The notes under the pieces were generated by a model. That model made no database searches. It was given only the letters and a program-made list of their open reading frames with translations, and was not told the DNA's origin. A DNA stretch of 64,000 nucleotides from Zeimonas sp003577305 (GTDB lineage Bacteria > Pseudomonadota > Gammaproteobacteria > Burkholderiales > Burkholderiaceae_E), in NCBI GenBank assembly GCA_030263385.1, contig SZOX01000003.1, forward strand, positions 434,001-498,000. Reading direction: 5' to 3'. Of this stretch, positions 1-10,151 are shown piece by piece. How positions within the stretch are numbered: position 1 is the first letter of the stretch; every line of letters starts with the position of its first letter. Made by a program: the position numbers and the translations under genes.

Positions 1-534
1 GCGCCGCTCGTGCGCAGCCCGGTCGGCTTTCACGTGGTGAAGCTGCTCGACCGGCGCGCCGCCGAATCTCCGGCCGCGAGCAGCGCTCCGGTCACGCAGA
101 CGCACGCACGCCACATCCTGATCCGTCCGAACGAGCTCGTCACCGAAGACGAGGCGTTGCGCAGGCTGCACGACATCAAGCGGCGCGTCGAGGCCGGCAG
201 CGGCGATTTCGCCGAGCTGGCGCGCCAGTATTCGGTGGACGGCAGTGCCGGTCGCGGTGGCGATCTGGGCTGGATCTACCCCGGCGATACCGTTCCGGAG
301 TTCGAGCGCGCGATGAACGCGCTGGCGCCGGGGCAGATCAGCGAACCGGTGCGCACCCCCTTCGGCGTGCACCTGATCCAGGTTCTCGAGCGGCGCACCG
401 ACACCGCCTCGCCCGATCGCGTACGCCAGGTCGCGCGCCAGGCGCTGCGCGAACGTCGCATCGACGAGAACTACCAGGACTGGCTGCGACAGCTGCGCGA
501 CCGCACCTACGTCGAGTACAAGCTGGAAGGCTAG
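1..534 (+). CDS. surA: Periplasmic chaperone / peptidyl-prolyl isomerase SurA, C-terminal part (5' end outside window)
   Basis: The reading frame is open from base 1, so this is the C-terminal part of a longer protein. It ends a parvulin domain (GFHVVKLLDRR) and then carries a complete second parvulin-type rotamase domain, with THARHILI, FAELARQYSVDGSAGRGGDLGW and FGVHLIQVLERR, followed by a short basic tail. That two-domain layout and the ending YKLEG are typical of SurA, which escorts outer-membrane beta-barrel proteins through the periplasm. The next gene, rsmA, starts 1 base after the stop. In many proteobacteria pdxA sits between surA and rsmA; it is absent here. The N-terminal chaperone region and signal peptide cannot be seen. 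Confidence 0.93.
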   Translation, partial: APLVRSPVGFHVVKLLDRRAAESPAASSAPVTQTHARHILIRPNELVTEDEALRRLHDIKRRVEAGSGDFAELARQYSVDGSAGRGGDLGWIYPGDTVPEFERAMNALAPGQISEPVRTPFGVHLIQVLERRTDTASPDRVRQVARQALRERRIDENYQDWLRQLRDRTYVEYKLEG

Positions 535-535
535 C

Positions 536-1336
536 GTGCGCCCCGTCGCCGGCCACGTCGCGCGCAAGCGTTTCGGGCAGCACTTCCTGGTCGATGCGTC
601 GGTGATCGCCGCGATCGTCGCGGCGATCGATCCACGCGACGGGCAGGTGATCGTCGAGATCGGGCCCGGCCTGGCCGCGCTCACCGAGGCGCTGCTCGAG
701 CGCGTGCCGCGCCTGCATGCGGTGGAGATCGACCGCGACCTCGCGGCACGGCTGCGGCGCCGCTGGGGGCCGCAGCGGCTCGAGTTGCACGAGGCCGACG
801 CGCTGCACTTCGACTTCTCGCGCATCGCTGCCGGCGGCGACGCGGCGGCCCCGCTGCGCCTCGTGGGCAACCTGCCATACAGCATTTCCAGCCCGCTGCT
901 GGTGCGCCTCCTGGCGTTTCGCGGTCGCGTCGTCGACCAGCACTTCATGTTGCAGAAAGAGGTGGTCGACCGGATCGTCGCAGCGCCGGGCGGCAGCGGA
1001 TTCGGGCGCCTGTCGGTGCTGCTGCAGGCCTGCTATGAGGTCGAGTCGCTGTTCGTCGTGCCGCCGCAGGCATTCGACCCGCCGCCGGCGGTCGATTCGG
1101 CGGTGCTGCGCATGGCAGTGCGCAGCGACGTGGCCGAGGAGGACACGTCGGCGCTGCAGCGCCTGCTTGCCGCCGGCTTCGCGCAGCGTCGCAAGATGAT
1201 CCGCAAGACGCTCCTGCCGTGGCTCGCCGCGCACGGCGTGCGTGCCGACGGGCTCGATCCTGCTGCGCGACCCGAGGATCTGGACGTCGCGACCTGGCTC
1301 GATCTGGCGAGGCGACTGCGCGACGCTTCAGCCTAA
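536..1336 (+). CDS. rsmA: 16S rRNA (adenine(1518)-N(6)/adenine(1519)-N(6))-dimethyltransferase
   Basis: RsmA/KsgA dimethylates two adjacent adenosines in helix 45 of 16S rRNA late in small-subunit assembly, using S-adenosylmethionine. The 266-residue protein has the family landmarks in order: KRFGQHFLVD near the N-terminus, the SAM-binding loop VEIGPGLAALTE, the acidic VEIDRDL, the catalytic NLPYSISSPLL, and the C-terminal QRRKMIRKTL. Length is normal for the family. The GTG start at 536 lies one base after the surA stop, suggesting translational coupling. It is the last rightward gene before the convergent gloA block, whose stop overlaps it by 4 bases. Confidence 0.95.
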   Translation: MRPVAGHVARKRFGQHFLVDASVIAAIVAAIDPRDGQVIVEIGPGLAALTEALLERVPRLHAVEIDRDLAARLRRRWGPQRLELHEADALHFDFSRIAAGGDAAAPLRLVGNLPYSISSPLLVRLLAFRGRVVDQHFMLQKEVVDRIVAAPGGSGFGRLSVLLQACYEVESLFVVPPQAFDPPPAVDSAVLRMAVRSDVAEEDTSALQRLLAAGFAQRRKMIRKTLLPWLAAHGVRADGLDPAARPEDLDVATWLDLARRLRDASA

Positions 1337-1731
1337 GCCGGCGCGGCAGAACGCCGCTCGATCAGCTCGATCTTGTAGCCGTCCGGATCCTGCACGAACG
1401 CGATCACCGTGGTGCCGCCCTTGACCGGGCCGGCTTCGCGTGTCACCAGTCCGCCACCGGTGCGAATGCGCTCGCAGGCTGCCGCCGCGTCCTCCACCTC
1501 GATCGCGACGTGGCCGTAGCCGGTGCCGATCTCGTAGTGCTCGACCCCGTGGTTGTACGTGAGCTCGATCACCGCGTGAGCCGCTTCGTCGCCGTAGCCG
1601 ACGAACGCGAGCGAGTATTTCTGCTCGGGTCGATCGGTGGTGCGCAGCACCTTCATGCCCATCAGCCGCGTGTAGAAGTCGATCGAGCGCTGCATGTCGC
1701 CGACGCGCAGCATGGTGTGGAGGATTCGCAT
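1333..1731 (-). CDS. gloA: Lactoylglutathione lyase (glyoxalase I)
   Basis: Glyoxalase I isomerises the methylglyoxal-glutathione hemithioacetal to S-lactoylglutathione, the first step of methylglyoxal detoxification. The 132-residue protein begins MRILHTMLRVGDMQRSIDFY and has all four metal ligands at the positions used by the E. coli Ni-type enzyme: His5, Glu56, His74 and Glu122. It is the last gene of the leftward block, 40 bases beyond the metallopeptidase gene. Its stop overlaps the convergent rsmA end, so no separate terminator fits between them. Confidence 0.95.
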   Translation of the reverse strand: MRILHTMLRVGDMQRSIDFYTRLMGMKVLRTTDRPEQKYSLAFVGYGDEAAHAVIELTYNHGVEHYEIGTGYGHVAIEVEDAAAACERIRTGGGLVTREAGPVKGGTTVIAFVQDPDGYKIELIERRSAAPA

Positions 1732-1771
1732 GCGAGCTTCCTTTGTCGTGAATGCGGGCGCGCAATGCGCC

Positions 1772-2641
1772 TCATCCGACCGGCATGTCGTCGGTGAACT
1801 CGCGCAGCCGCGCGCGGGCGCGCTCGAAGTCGGGGAAAAGCTCGCCCACGGTGGCCCAGAAGCGCGGCCCGTGATTGAGCTCGCGCAGATGGGCGAATTC
1901 GTGGGCGATCACGTAGTCGACGATTTCGAGCGGGAAGTGCACCAGCCGCCAGTTCAGCCGGATCGCGCCGTCGGGCGTACAGCTGCCCCAGCGCGTACGC
2001 GCCGACGACAGGGCCCAGCGGCTGGGCGAACGTCCGAGCCGCTGGGCGAACAAGGGAATGCGCTCCGCGAAGACCTCCCGCGCGCGTGCCTGCAGCCAGG
2101 CCTGCACGCGGTCACGCAACTGGTCTTCGCCCGCATGCGGCGGCAGCCCGACCCGTAGCAGCGTGCCCTCGCGCGTGACGCCGCGCACGCAGGGTTCGAC
2201 CGAAAGCACGAGCGTGTCGCCGAGGTAGCGCAAGGTGGCACCGTGTCGCCAGCGGATCGCGACCCGTTCGCGGCGCGCCTCGTGCGCGCGCCACTCGACG
2301 AGCTTGCGCAGGATCCAGCGAGCCTTCTCCTGCAGCGCGCGCTCGATCTCCGCGAGCGGCACCCAGCGGGGCGCGGTGACACGCAGGCCGCGCTGGTCGA
2401 TCACGAAGCCGATCGTGCGCCGGCGCGAGCGCCGCAACTCGTAGTGCACCGGCTGCTCGCACAGCATCGTTGCGCGCACGCCGGCCGGTGAGCGTGGCGG
2501 CGCGGGCGGCGCGATGGGCGCCGGGTCGAACAGCGGCAGGGACAGCTGGAGCGCAGCATCCGCGGCCGCATGCGCACGCAGCGAGGCGTCGCGCGCCGGG
2601 TCGCGGCCGCGACGGCCGCTTCGTTCGGAGGTGCGTGTCAA
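1772..2641 (-). CDS. YgjP/SprT-like zinc metallopeptidase (DUF45, M48-like)
   Basis: The C-terminal half matches the YgjP/WLM metallopeptidase family: RTRWGSCTPDGAIRLNWRLVHFPLEIVDYVIAHEFAHL contains the HEFAH zinc site and a downstream His in ELNHGPRFW. The N-terminal RRSRRRTIGFVIDQRGLRVTAPRW is the usual family opening. No substrate is known for this group in betaproteobacteria. Start choice: a TTG at 2641 overlaps the plsC stop (TTGA), which would couple the two genes and include LQLSLPLFDP, a segment seen near the N-terminus of betaproteobacterial relatives. The first ATG, at 2467, would give a 231-residue protein without it. The stop is certain, the start is not. Confidence 0.8.
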   Translation of the reverse strand: MTRTSERSGRRGRDPARDASLRAHAAADAALQLSLPLFDPAPIAPPAPPRSPAGVRATMLCEQPVHYELRRSRRRTIGFVIDQRGLRVTAPRWVPLAEIERALQEKARWILRKLVEWRAHEARRERVAIRWRHGATLRYLGDTLVLSVEPCVRGVTREGTLLRVGLPPHAGEDQLRDRVQAWLQARAREVFAERIPLFAQRLGRSPSRWALSSARTRWGSCTPDGAIRLNWRLVHFPLEIVDYVIAHEFAHLRELNHGPRFWATVGELFPDFERARARLREFTDDMPVG

Positions 2642-3429
2642 GCGATCGGGTCCTTCGGGTCCTTTGTCGCGCCGTTGCGCGCTTCGTCGCGATACAGGTG
2701 CGGGCTCAGGCGACGCATCTCGGATTCTATCCAGCCTTCGACTTCCCGGTTCAATTCGTCGGGGCTCTTGCCGGCACTGTCGATCGGCGGGCCGATCGAG
2801 ACGGTGATCAGGCCGGGCCGCAACAGGAACTTCCTGCGCGGCCAGCACTCGCCGGAGTTCACCGCAATCGGCACGACCGGGGCGCCGGTGCGCACCGCGA
2901 GCCGCGCGCCCCCCGACTTGTACTTGCTCTGCGAGCCTGCGCGCGTGCGCGTGCCTTCGGGGAAGAGGATGATCCAGCGCCCCTGCGCGAGCTTGCGCTC
3001 GCCCTGGCGCACGACCTGCTCGAATGCGTCGTTGCCGCGGCTGCGGTCGATGTGGATCATGCCGAGCAGTGCGATGCCCCAGCCGAAGAAGGGCACGAAC
3101 AGCAGTTCGCGCTTGAACACGTAGCACAGTTCGCGCGGCATGAAGGTGGGATAGAACAGCGTCTCCCAGGTCGACTGGTGCTTCGAGAGCAGGATCGCCG
3201 GCGCGTCGGGAAGGTTCTCGTCGCCGATGACGCGGTGGCGGATGCCGACGATGTGCTGCGCGCCCCAGATCACCAGGCGCGGCCATCCGACGGTGAGCCG
3301 GTAGCGCCAGTGAAGCGGCAGCGGCGACCACACCAGGCACAGTACCGCGAAGGGGGCCAGGGTAGCGGCCTGGAACAGCACGAACAGGCCCGAGCGCAGC
3401 GCGAGCGCCGCCGTGCGCGCCGCACGCAT
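2638..3429 (-). CDS. plsC: 1-acyl-sn-glycerol-3-phosphate acyltransferase
   Basis: PlsC acylates lysophosphatidic acid to phosphatidic acid at the inner membrane. The 263-residue protein has a hydrophobic N-terminal helix (about residues 8-35), the acyltransferase block KHQSTWET near residue 84, and the glycerol-phosphate-binding block FPEGTRTRAGS near residue 157. The catalytic motif is HX4E (His84, Glu89) rather than the usual HX4D. The ATG at 3429 overlaps the gmhB stop as ATGA, indicating translational coupling. Pairing of gmhB with plsC downstream of glyQS is a common betaproteobacterial arrangement. Confidence 0.92.
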   Translation of the reverse strand: MRAARTAALALRSGLFVLFQAATLAPFAVLCLVWSPLPLHWRYRLTVGWPRLVIWGAQHIVGIRHRVIGDENLPDAPAILLSKHQSTWETLFYPTFMPRELCYVFKRELLFVPFFGWGIALLGMIHIDRSRGNDAFEQVVRQGERKLAQGRWIILFPEGTRTRAGSQSKYKSGGARLAVRTGAPVVPIAVNSGECWPRRKFLLRPGLITVSIGPPIDSAGKSPDELNREVEGWIESEMRRLSPHLYRDEARNGATKDPKDPIA

Positions 3430-3962
3430 CAGGGCGCCAGTTCGGCGGCGACCGCGGCCAGGTCGACGCGCACCACGGTGTCGGGCGGCAGGCCGCCGTT
3501 GGCCATCGTCGCCCCGCCCTTGCCGGTGAGCACCAGCACCGGCCTGCAGCCGGCTGCGTGCGCGGCCTGCAGGTCGCGCAACTGGTCGCCGATCGCGTGC
3601 ACTTCGCCGGGCGCGGCCCTGAAGCGCTCGAGAACTTCCAGGAACAGCCCGGGTCGCGGCTTGCGGCAGGCGCAGCCGTCGTCAGGGCCGTGCGGGCAGA
3701 AGAAGATCGCGTCGATGCGCCCGCCGGCCGCGGTGACCGCGTGCAGCATCTTCGCGTGGATCGATGCCAGCATCGAGAGGTCGAACAACCCGCGGGCGAC
3801 TCCGGACTGGTTGGTCGCGACGACGATGCGGTACCCCGAGCGCGACAGGCGGGCGATGGCCTCGAGGCTGCCGGGCAGCGGCACCCACTCGTCCGGGGTC
3901 TTGATGTAGGCGTCGCTGTCGCGATTGATGACGCCGTCGCGATCGAGGATGATCAGCTTCAC
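3429..3962 (-). CDS. gmhB: D-glycero-beta-D-manno-heptose-1,7-bisphosphate 7-phosphatase
   Basis: GmhB removes the 7-phosphate from heptose bisphosphate in the ADP-heptose pathway for the lipopolysaccharide inner core. The HAD-family protein opens VKLIILDRDGVINRDS (nucleophile and acid/base aspartates), has VVATNQSGVARG (motif II), a zinc-binding loop CPHGPDDGCACRKP, and IGDQLRDLQAA (motif III/IV). The GTG at 3962 is chosen because the protein then begins directly with the HAD motif and lies 4 bases after the glyS stop. An upstream in-frame codon would place the start inside glyS. About 177 residues, normal for GmhB. Confidence 0.92.
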   Translation of the reverse strand: MKLIILDRDGVINRDSDAYIKTPDEWVPLPGSLEAIARLSRSGYRIVVATNQSGVARGLFDLSMLASIHAKMLHAVTAAGGRIDAIFFCPHGPDDGCACRKPRPGLFLEVLERFRAAPGEVHAIGDQLRDLQAAHAAGCRPVLVLTGKGGATMANGGLPPDTVVRVDLAAVAAELAP

Positions 3963-3966
3963 GACA

Positions 3967-6079
3967 CTAGCCGGACGACAGCTTCGAGATGTCGGCAACC
4001 TGGTTCATCAGGTGGCGCAGCCCCGAGAGCAGCGCGAGCCGGTTGGCGCGGATGCGCGCGTCGTCGGCCATGACCATCACTTCGTCGAAGAAGCGGTCGA
4101 CAGGGTCGCGCGCCTGCGCCATCAGCGCCAGCGCGCCGGTGAAGTCGGCCGCCGCCATCCGGGCCTCGACCTGCGGCCTGAGTTCGGCGATGCGATCGGC
4201 CAGCGCGTGCTCGGCAGGCGCGGAGAACAGCGCGCGATCCGCGGCGCCGCCGATTCCGTCACCCGCTTTCCTCAGGATGTTGACGATGCGCTTGTTCGCG
4301 GCCGCAAGCGCCTGTGCCTGCGGCAGCCGCGAGAACTCGCGCACCGCTTCGAGCCGCGCCGGCACCAGTGCGAGTTGCGTCGGGCGCTGCTCGACGACCG
4401 CTGCGATCTCCTGCGCTGCGAAGCCGCGCTCGCGCAGGTAGCCGGCCAGCCGCTCGTGGAAGAAGGTTTCCAGATCGGCGTGCGCATGGGCGACGCGCTC
4501 GCCGAAGGCCCGGAACGCGGCGTCGACCAGCGCGTCGAGCGGCAGCTCGAGTCGATGCTCGACCAGCATGCGGACCACGCCCAGAGCGTGGCGGCGCAGC
4601 GCGAACGGATCCTTGTCGCCGCTGGGCTGCTGGCCGACGCCGAACATGCCGGCCAGCGTTTCGAGCTTGTCGGCGAGTGCGAGCACCGTGCCGGTCTCGG
4701 TGGCCGGCAGCGCGTCGCCCGCGAAGCGCGGCTGGTATTGCTCGGTGATGGCGCGGGCGACCGCCTCGGGCTCGCCGTCGTGGCGCGCATAGTAGCTGCC
4801 CATCACGCCCTGCAGTTCCGGGAACTCGCCGACCATTCCGGTGAGCAGATCGGCCTTGGCGAGCAGCGCGGCGCGGTCGGCCAGTGCGGTGTCGGCGCGC
4901 AGCAGCGTCGCCACTTCGCGCGCGATCGCGCGCACCCGCTCGACGCGCTCGGCCTGCGTGCCGAGCTTCGCGTGGTAGACGACCGAGCCGAGCCGGCTCA
5001 CGCGCGCAGCCAGCGGCGTCTTGCGGTCCTGTTCGAAGAAGAAGCGCGCATCGGCCAGCCGCGGCCGCACCACGCGCTGGTTGCCGTCGACGATGTGGCG
5101 CGGATCGTCGAGCGCCATGTTCGAGACGATCAGGAACCTGGGCAGCAGCCGCCCGCCCGTCTCGAACAGCGGGAAGTACTTCTGGTTGGTGCGCATCGTG
5201 AGGATCAGGCACTCCTGCGGCACGCGCAGGAACTCGCGCTCGAACTCGCCGACGTAGACCGCCGGCCACTCGACCAGCGCCGTGACCTCGTCGAGCAGCG
5301 GGGCAACCTGCGCCTCGTCGCCGAGCGACGCACCCAGCGCGGCGGCGCGCTCGCGCAGCAGCGCGTCGATGCGCGCGCGGCGCGCCTCGAACGACGCGAG
5401 CACGCGCCCGCGCGACTCGAGCGACGCCTCGTAGGCGTTGGCGTCGGCGATCTCCACCGGCCCCTCGGACTGGAAGCGATGGCCGCGCGTGACGCGCCCG
5501 GAGCGCAGCCCGAGCGCCGCGGCGTCGAGCACCTGCGAGCCGTGCAGCACGAGCAGCCCGTGAACCGGCCGCACGAAACTCACGGTGGTGTGGCCGTCGG
5601 CCAGCTGGTATTGCATCGCCTTCGGGATGGGCAGCGCCGCCAGCGCCTGCGCGATCACTGCGTCGATCGCCGTCGCGAGCGATTCGCCGCGCAGCGTGCT
5701 GCGATACCAGAAGCACTCCTGCCTGCCGTCGCTGGCGCGCGTGAGAGAGGCGATCGGCGCCGCCTGCCGTTCGGCCCATTTGAGCAGCGCCTGCGTGGGC
5801 ACTCCCGCGGCGTCGAGCGCCACCTTCACCGACGGGCCCTTGACTTCGACCGTGCGGTCGGGCGCACGTGCGGTCACCGCGTCGACGCGCACCGCGAGCC
5901 GGCGTGGCGTGGCGAAACCCTCGACGCGCGCCTCGTCGGCGACCAGCCCGCGGCTGCGCAAGGCGTCGGCAATGCCGGCACTGAAAGCGTCTCCCAGCCG
6001 CTGCAGCGCCTTCGGCGGCAGTTCTTCGGTGAACAGTTCGACCAGCAGCGGCGCGCTGGCGGCGAGGCCGGCGTCGTTC

Positions 6080-6090
<11 letters not shown>
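3967..6090 (-). CDS. glyS: Glycine--tRNA ligase beta subunit
   Basis: This is the large subunit of the alpha2-beta2 glycyl-tRNA synthetase, needed for tRNA binding. The protein starts MPPENDAGLAASAPLLVELFTEELPPKALQRLG, the standard GlyS opening, and has MRTNQKYFP, LADKLETLAGMFGVGQQPSGDKDPFALRR and a DALR-like C-terminus. It is 707 residues, within the family range. The ATG at 6090 overlaps the end of glyQ by 11 bases. A longer in-frame reading to 6225 is only glyQ sequence in the wrong frame. Confidence 0.95.
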
Positions 6091-6967
<877 letters not shown>

Positions 6968-6992
6968 GGAAAAGGAGCGGCGCGAAAAGCCG

Positions 6993-8678
6993 TCATTCTA
7001 GCGGGTTCGAGCCTGCGGATCGGCGCGTGGCGACGCAGGCGAGCGCGCCCGACAGCAAGAGCGCGAAGGCGAGCGCCAGGGGCAGGGCATTGCCCCAGCG
7101 CGCGTACGGCGTGAGCCCGACGCTGCCCTGCACCGCGAGCGCGAGCGCGCCCGCAGTGTAGTTCGGCAATGCAGCGAGCACCCGTCCGCGCGGGTCGATC
7201 GCCGCGGTCACCCCGGTGTTGGTCGCGCGCAGCACCGGTCGGGCGAGTTCGATCGCGCGCATGCGCGCGATCTGCAGGTGCTGCGGCAACGCGTGCGAAT
7301 CGCCGAACCAGGCGATGTTGCTCACGTTCACGAGGATCGTCGCGCCATCGCGCACCTGTGCCGCGAGCTCCTCGCCGAACAGGTCTTCGTAGCAGATGTC
7401 GAAGGCGACGCGCTGGCTGTCGATCTGCAGCAGCGGCTGCGACCTTGCGCCACGGCCGAATTCGCCCAGCGGAATGCGCATCAGCGCGACGAACCAGCCG
7501 GATCCGCGCGGAATGAATTCTCCGAACGGCACCAGGTGCCGCTTGTCGTAGCGTGCTGCGATCGCGCCGTCGCGATCGATCACCGCGACGCTGTTGGTGA
7601 GCCGTTGCACGGCGGCGCGGTCCGGGCCGGGCTGTTCGGGCAGCGGCATGCCGATCGCCAGCATGCCGCCGCTGTGCGCCAGGCGCGCGAGCAGTGCGTC
7701 GCGCAGCGGCGCCGGGGTCGCCGACCACGGAACGGTCCAGGCGGTCTCGGGAAGCACGGTCAGATCCGCATCGGCTTGCAGCACCTCGGCGGTGTAGGCC
7801 TGCATCGCGGCGAGGCTGCGCCGCGGATCGAACTTGAGTTCCTGCTCGACGTTGCCCTGCAGCAGTCGTACCGTGAGGCTGCGGCCGGTGGGCTGCGACC
7901 ATGCGTGGCCGGCGAGCAGGGCCGCGACCAGCGGCGGCGCGAGCGCGAGCACCGCGGCCCCCGCCAGCGTTGCCTGGATCGCCGCAGGCGTGCGGTGCCC
8001 CGGCGTGTGCTCTCTTGCCGGAGCGCGCGTTGCGGTGGCCCCGACTGCGGCGCCACCGGCTGCGCAGGCGTGCGTGGCCGCCAGGCCGAGCGCGCCCACG
8101 CCGAACGCGCACAGCGCTGCGAACGCGCACACGCCGTAGACGCCCACCAGCGGCGCGAGTGCCGCGAGCGGTCCGTCGACATGCGCGTAGCCGATCGCCA
8201 GCCAGGGAAAGCCGGTGAACAGGTAACCGCGGGCGATTTCGGAGAGCGCCCAACAGCCGGCAAAGACCAGGCCCACTGCAGCCAGTGCGCCCGGCGCGGG
8301 CGCCCGCGGTGCCAGGCGTGCAGCGCGCGCCGCGCGCAGCGTGATCGCACATGCCGCGGCCGGGAAGCAGGCGAGATAGGCGCCGAACAGCAGCAGTGCG
8401 AGCGTGGCGATCGGCGCCGGCATGCCGCCGTAGCGGTGCATGCTCACGTAGAGCCAGCCAACGCCGGCCACGAACCAGCCCAACCCGAACGCCAGCCCGA
8501 GGACGGCGGCGCGCGCCGCACCGGCGGCAGCGCCAGCGTGCGCGCGCAGCACCAGCACGACCAGCAGCGCCAGCGCGGCGGTCTGCAGCCACCATGCCCC
8601 GATCGGCGCGAAGCTCGCAGCGTGAACGATCCCCGCGGCCAGTGCCGCCGGCGCGCCCGACCCCAGGCGCAGTCGCAC
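6993..8678 (-). CDS. lnt: Apolipoprotein N-acyltransferase
   Basis: Lnt adds the third acyl chain to the N-terminal cysteine of lipoproteins in the inner membrane. The 561-residue protein has an N-terminal half rich in membrane helices and a C-terminal nitrilase domain. The catalytic triad is visible: Glu in VLPETAWT, Lys in YDKRHLVPFGEFIP and Cys in FDICYEDLFG. The GTG at 8678 (VRLRLGSG) follows the corC stop by 7 bases. The longer open frame up to 8948 lies inside corC and has no membrane character, so it is not used. It acts together with upstream corC in a conserved envelope/RNA operon. Confidence 0.93.
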   Translation of the reverse strand: MRLRLGSGAPAALAAGIVHAASFAPIGAWWLQTAALALLVVLVLRAHAGAAAGAARAAVLGLAFGLGWFVAGVGWLYVSMHRYGGMPAPIATLALLLFGAYLACFPAAACAITLRAARAARLAPRAPAPGALAAVGLVFAGCWALSEIARGYLFTGFPWLAIGYAHVDGPLAALAPLVGVYGVCAFAALCAFGVGALGLAATHACAAGGAAVGATATRAPAREHTPGHRTPAAIQATLAGAAVLALAPPLVAALLAGHAWSQPTGRSLTVRLLQGNVEQELKFDPRRSLAAMQAYTAEVLQADADLTVLPETAWTVPWSATPAPLRDALLARLAHSGGMLAIGMPLPEQPGPDRAAVQRLTNSVAVIDRDGAIAARYDKRHLVPFGEFIPRGSGWFVALMRIPLGEFGRGARSQPLLQIDSQRVAFDICYEDLFGEELAAQVRDGATILVNVSNIAWFGDSHALPQHLQIARMRAIELARPVLRATNTGVTAAIDPRGRVLAALPNYTAGALALAVQGSVGLTPYARWGNALPLALAFALLLSGALACVATRRSAGSNPLE

Positions 8679-8685
8679 TGCCGAC

Positions 8686-9567
8686 TCAGTGAGCGCCCGG
8701 CTCGGGCTCTTCGCCCGGCGGCGCGGGCAGCCGCTCGACCAGCAGCAACTGCGCCTGCCGTGCGTCGGCACGCAACACCTCGAAACGGATGCCGTCGAGT
8801 TCGACCTGCTCGCCGCGCCGCGGCACGCGCCCGAACTGCTCGGTGACGAGCCCGCCGACGGTGTCGAACTCCTCGTCGGAGAAGTGCGTCCCCACGGCCT
8901 CGTTGAACTGGCGGATGCCCGCGATCGCGCGCACGCGAAAGCGCGCACCGTGCTCTCCCGGTTCGAGCGGCACGATGTGGTCGCTCTCCTCGTCGAAGTC
9001 GAATTCGTCCTCGATGTCGCCGACGATCTGCTCGAGCACGTCCTCGATCGTGATCAGGCCGGCTGTTCCGCCGTATTCGTCGACCACGATAGCAAGATGG
9101 ACGCGATTGCCGCGGAAGTCGCGCAGCAGCACGTTGAGCCGCTTCGACTCGGGAATGAACACCGCGGGCCGGAGCAGGTCGCGAACATCGACGCGCTCGT
9201 CGGTGTACAGCCGCAGCAACTCCTTCGCGTGCAGGATGCCGAGCACGTTGTCGCGATCGCCCTCGACGACCGGGAAGCGCGAGTGGGCGGTCTCGATCAC
9301 GCGCGGCAGGAACACTTCGGGCGGCTGGCCGATGTCGATCACGTCCATCTGCGCGCGCGGCACCATGATGTCGCGTGCGGCGAGCTCGGAAACCTGAAGC
9401 ACGCCTTCGATCATCGACAGCGCTTCGGCATCGAGCAGCGCGCGCTCGTGCGCCTGCCGCAGCACGGCGAGCAACTGTTCACGGTCTTCGGGAACGCGCA
9501 GCAGCAGCGCTGCCAGGCGTTCGAGCATCGGTCGTCGATGTTCGCTGCCCGAATGGGGGCCGGACAT
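8686..9567 (-). CDS. corC: CorC/YbeX-type CBS-domain protein
   Basis: This has two CBS domains (about residues 60-185, including LHAKELLRLY and VDEYGGTAGLITIEDVLEQIVGDIEDEFD) followed by a CorC_HlyC domain with FNEAVGTHFSDEEFDTVGGLV and GRVPRRGEQVELDG. Members are linked to magnesium/cobalt homeostasis and, in the ybeZYX-lnt operon, to ribosome or heat-shock physiology. The exact role is unsettled. The ATG at 9567 gives MSGPHSGSEHRRPMLERL, the usual betaproteobacterial start. An ATG at 9600 would add 11 residues. The gene lies 62 bases after ybeY and 7 bases before lnt. Confidence 0.92.
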   Translation of the reverse strand: MSGPHSGSEHRRPMLERLAALLLRVPEDREQLLAVLRQAHERALLDAEALSMIEGVLQVSELAARDIMVPRAQMDVIDIGQPPEVFLPRVIETAHSRFPVVEGDRDNVLGILHAKELLRLYTDERVDVRDLLRPAVFIPESKRLNVLLRDFRGNRVHLAIVVDEYGGTAGLITIEDVLEQIVGDIEDEFDFDEESDHIVPLEPGEHGARFRVRAIAGIRQFNEAVGTHFSDEEFDTVGGLVTEQFGRVPRRGEQVELDGIRFEVLRADARQAQLLLVERLPAPPGEEPEPGAH

Positions 9568-9629
9568 GGGATGGGGGGTGGTTGGCGTGCGGCCGAGCAT
9601 ACCCGAACGCCCGGCGCGATGCCAAGCGC

Positions 9630-10151
9630 TCAGCCCCGTGGACGAAAGGGATCCGCGATGCGAAAGCGCGCCAGCAGCGCGATTTCGGCAGCCTCCATGC
9701 GCTCGGCCTGCGCAGGCAACTCGTGATCGTGACCGCAGGCGTGCAGCACGCCGTGGATGACCAGGTGTGCGAGGTGCGCGGCGAGCGTCTTGCGCCGGGC
9801 GCGCGCTTCGCGTCGCGCCACCGGCACGCAGATCACGATGTCGGCGTTCACCCGTCCGTCATCGTCCGGATAGGCGAAGGTGAGCACGTTGGTCGCGTAG
9901 TCGCGCTGCCGGTACCGTGCGTTGAGCGAGCGCGCTTCGCGCTCGCCGACGAACCTCAGCGTGAGCGTGGCATCGACGTCGATCGCCGCCGCGACCCAGC
10001 GCCGCAGTTGTGCGCGCGAAGCAGGCAGCGTGCGCACGCCGTCGCCGAGCTGGATCGACAGCGACAGCGACGGTTTCGCCGAGTCCGGCGCGGCATGTCC
10101 GCGGCGCGCTGCCGCGCCGCGCTCAGGTCTGGTCCGGGCGCGCCCGTTCAT
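9630..10151 (-). CDS. ybeY: rRNA maturation RNase YbeY
   Basis: YbeY is a single-strand endoribonuclease involved in 16S rRNA 3'-end maturation and ribosome quality control. The zinc-binding signature is HLVIHGVLHACGHDHE, with the three histidines in the H-G-x-L-H-x5-DH arrangement. YATNVLTFAYPDD and ADIVICVPVARREA are also typical. The ATG at 10151 overlaps the phoH end by 29 bases. The first 30 residues (MNGRARTRPERG...) are Arg/Ala-rich and not conserved in the family, so the true start may lie downstream near SLSIQLGDG. Gene order phoH-ybeY-corC-lnt is conserved. Confidence 0.92.
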   Translation of the reverse strand: MNGRARTRPERGAAARRGHAAPDSAKPSLSLSIQLGDGVRTLPASRAQLRRWVAAAIDVDATLTLRFVGEREARSLNARYRQRDYATNVLTFAYPDDDGRVNADIVICVPVARREARARRKTLAAHLAHLVIHGVLHACGHDHELPAQAERMEAAEIALLARFRIADPFRPRG

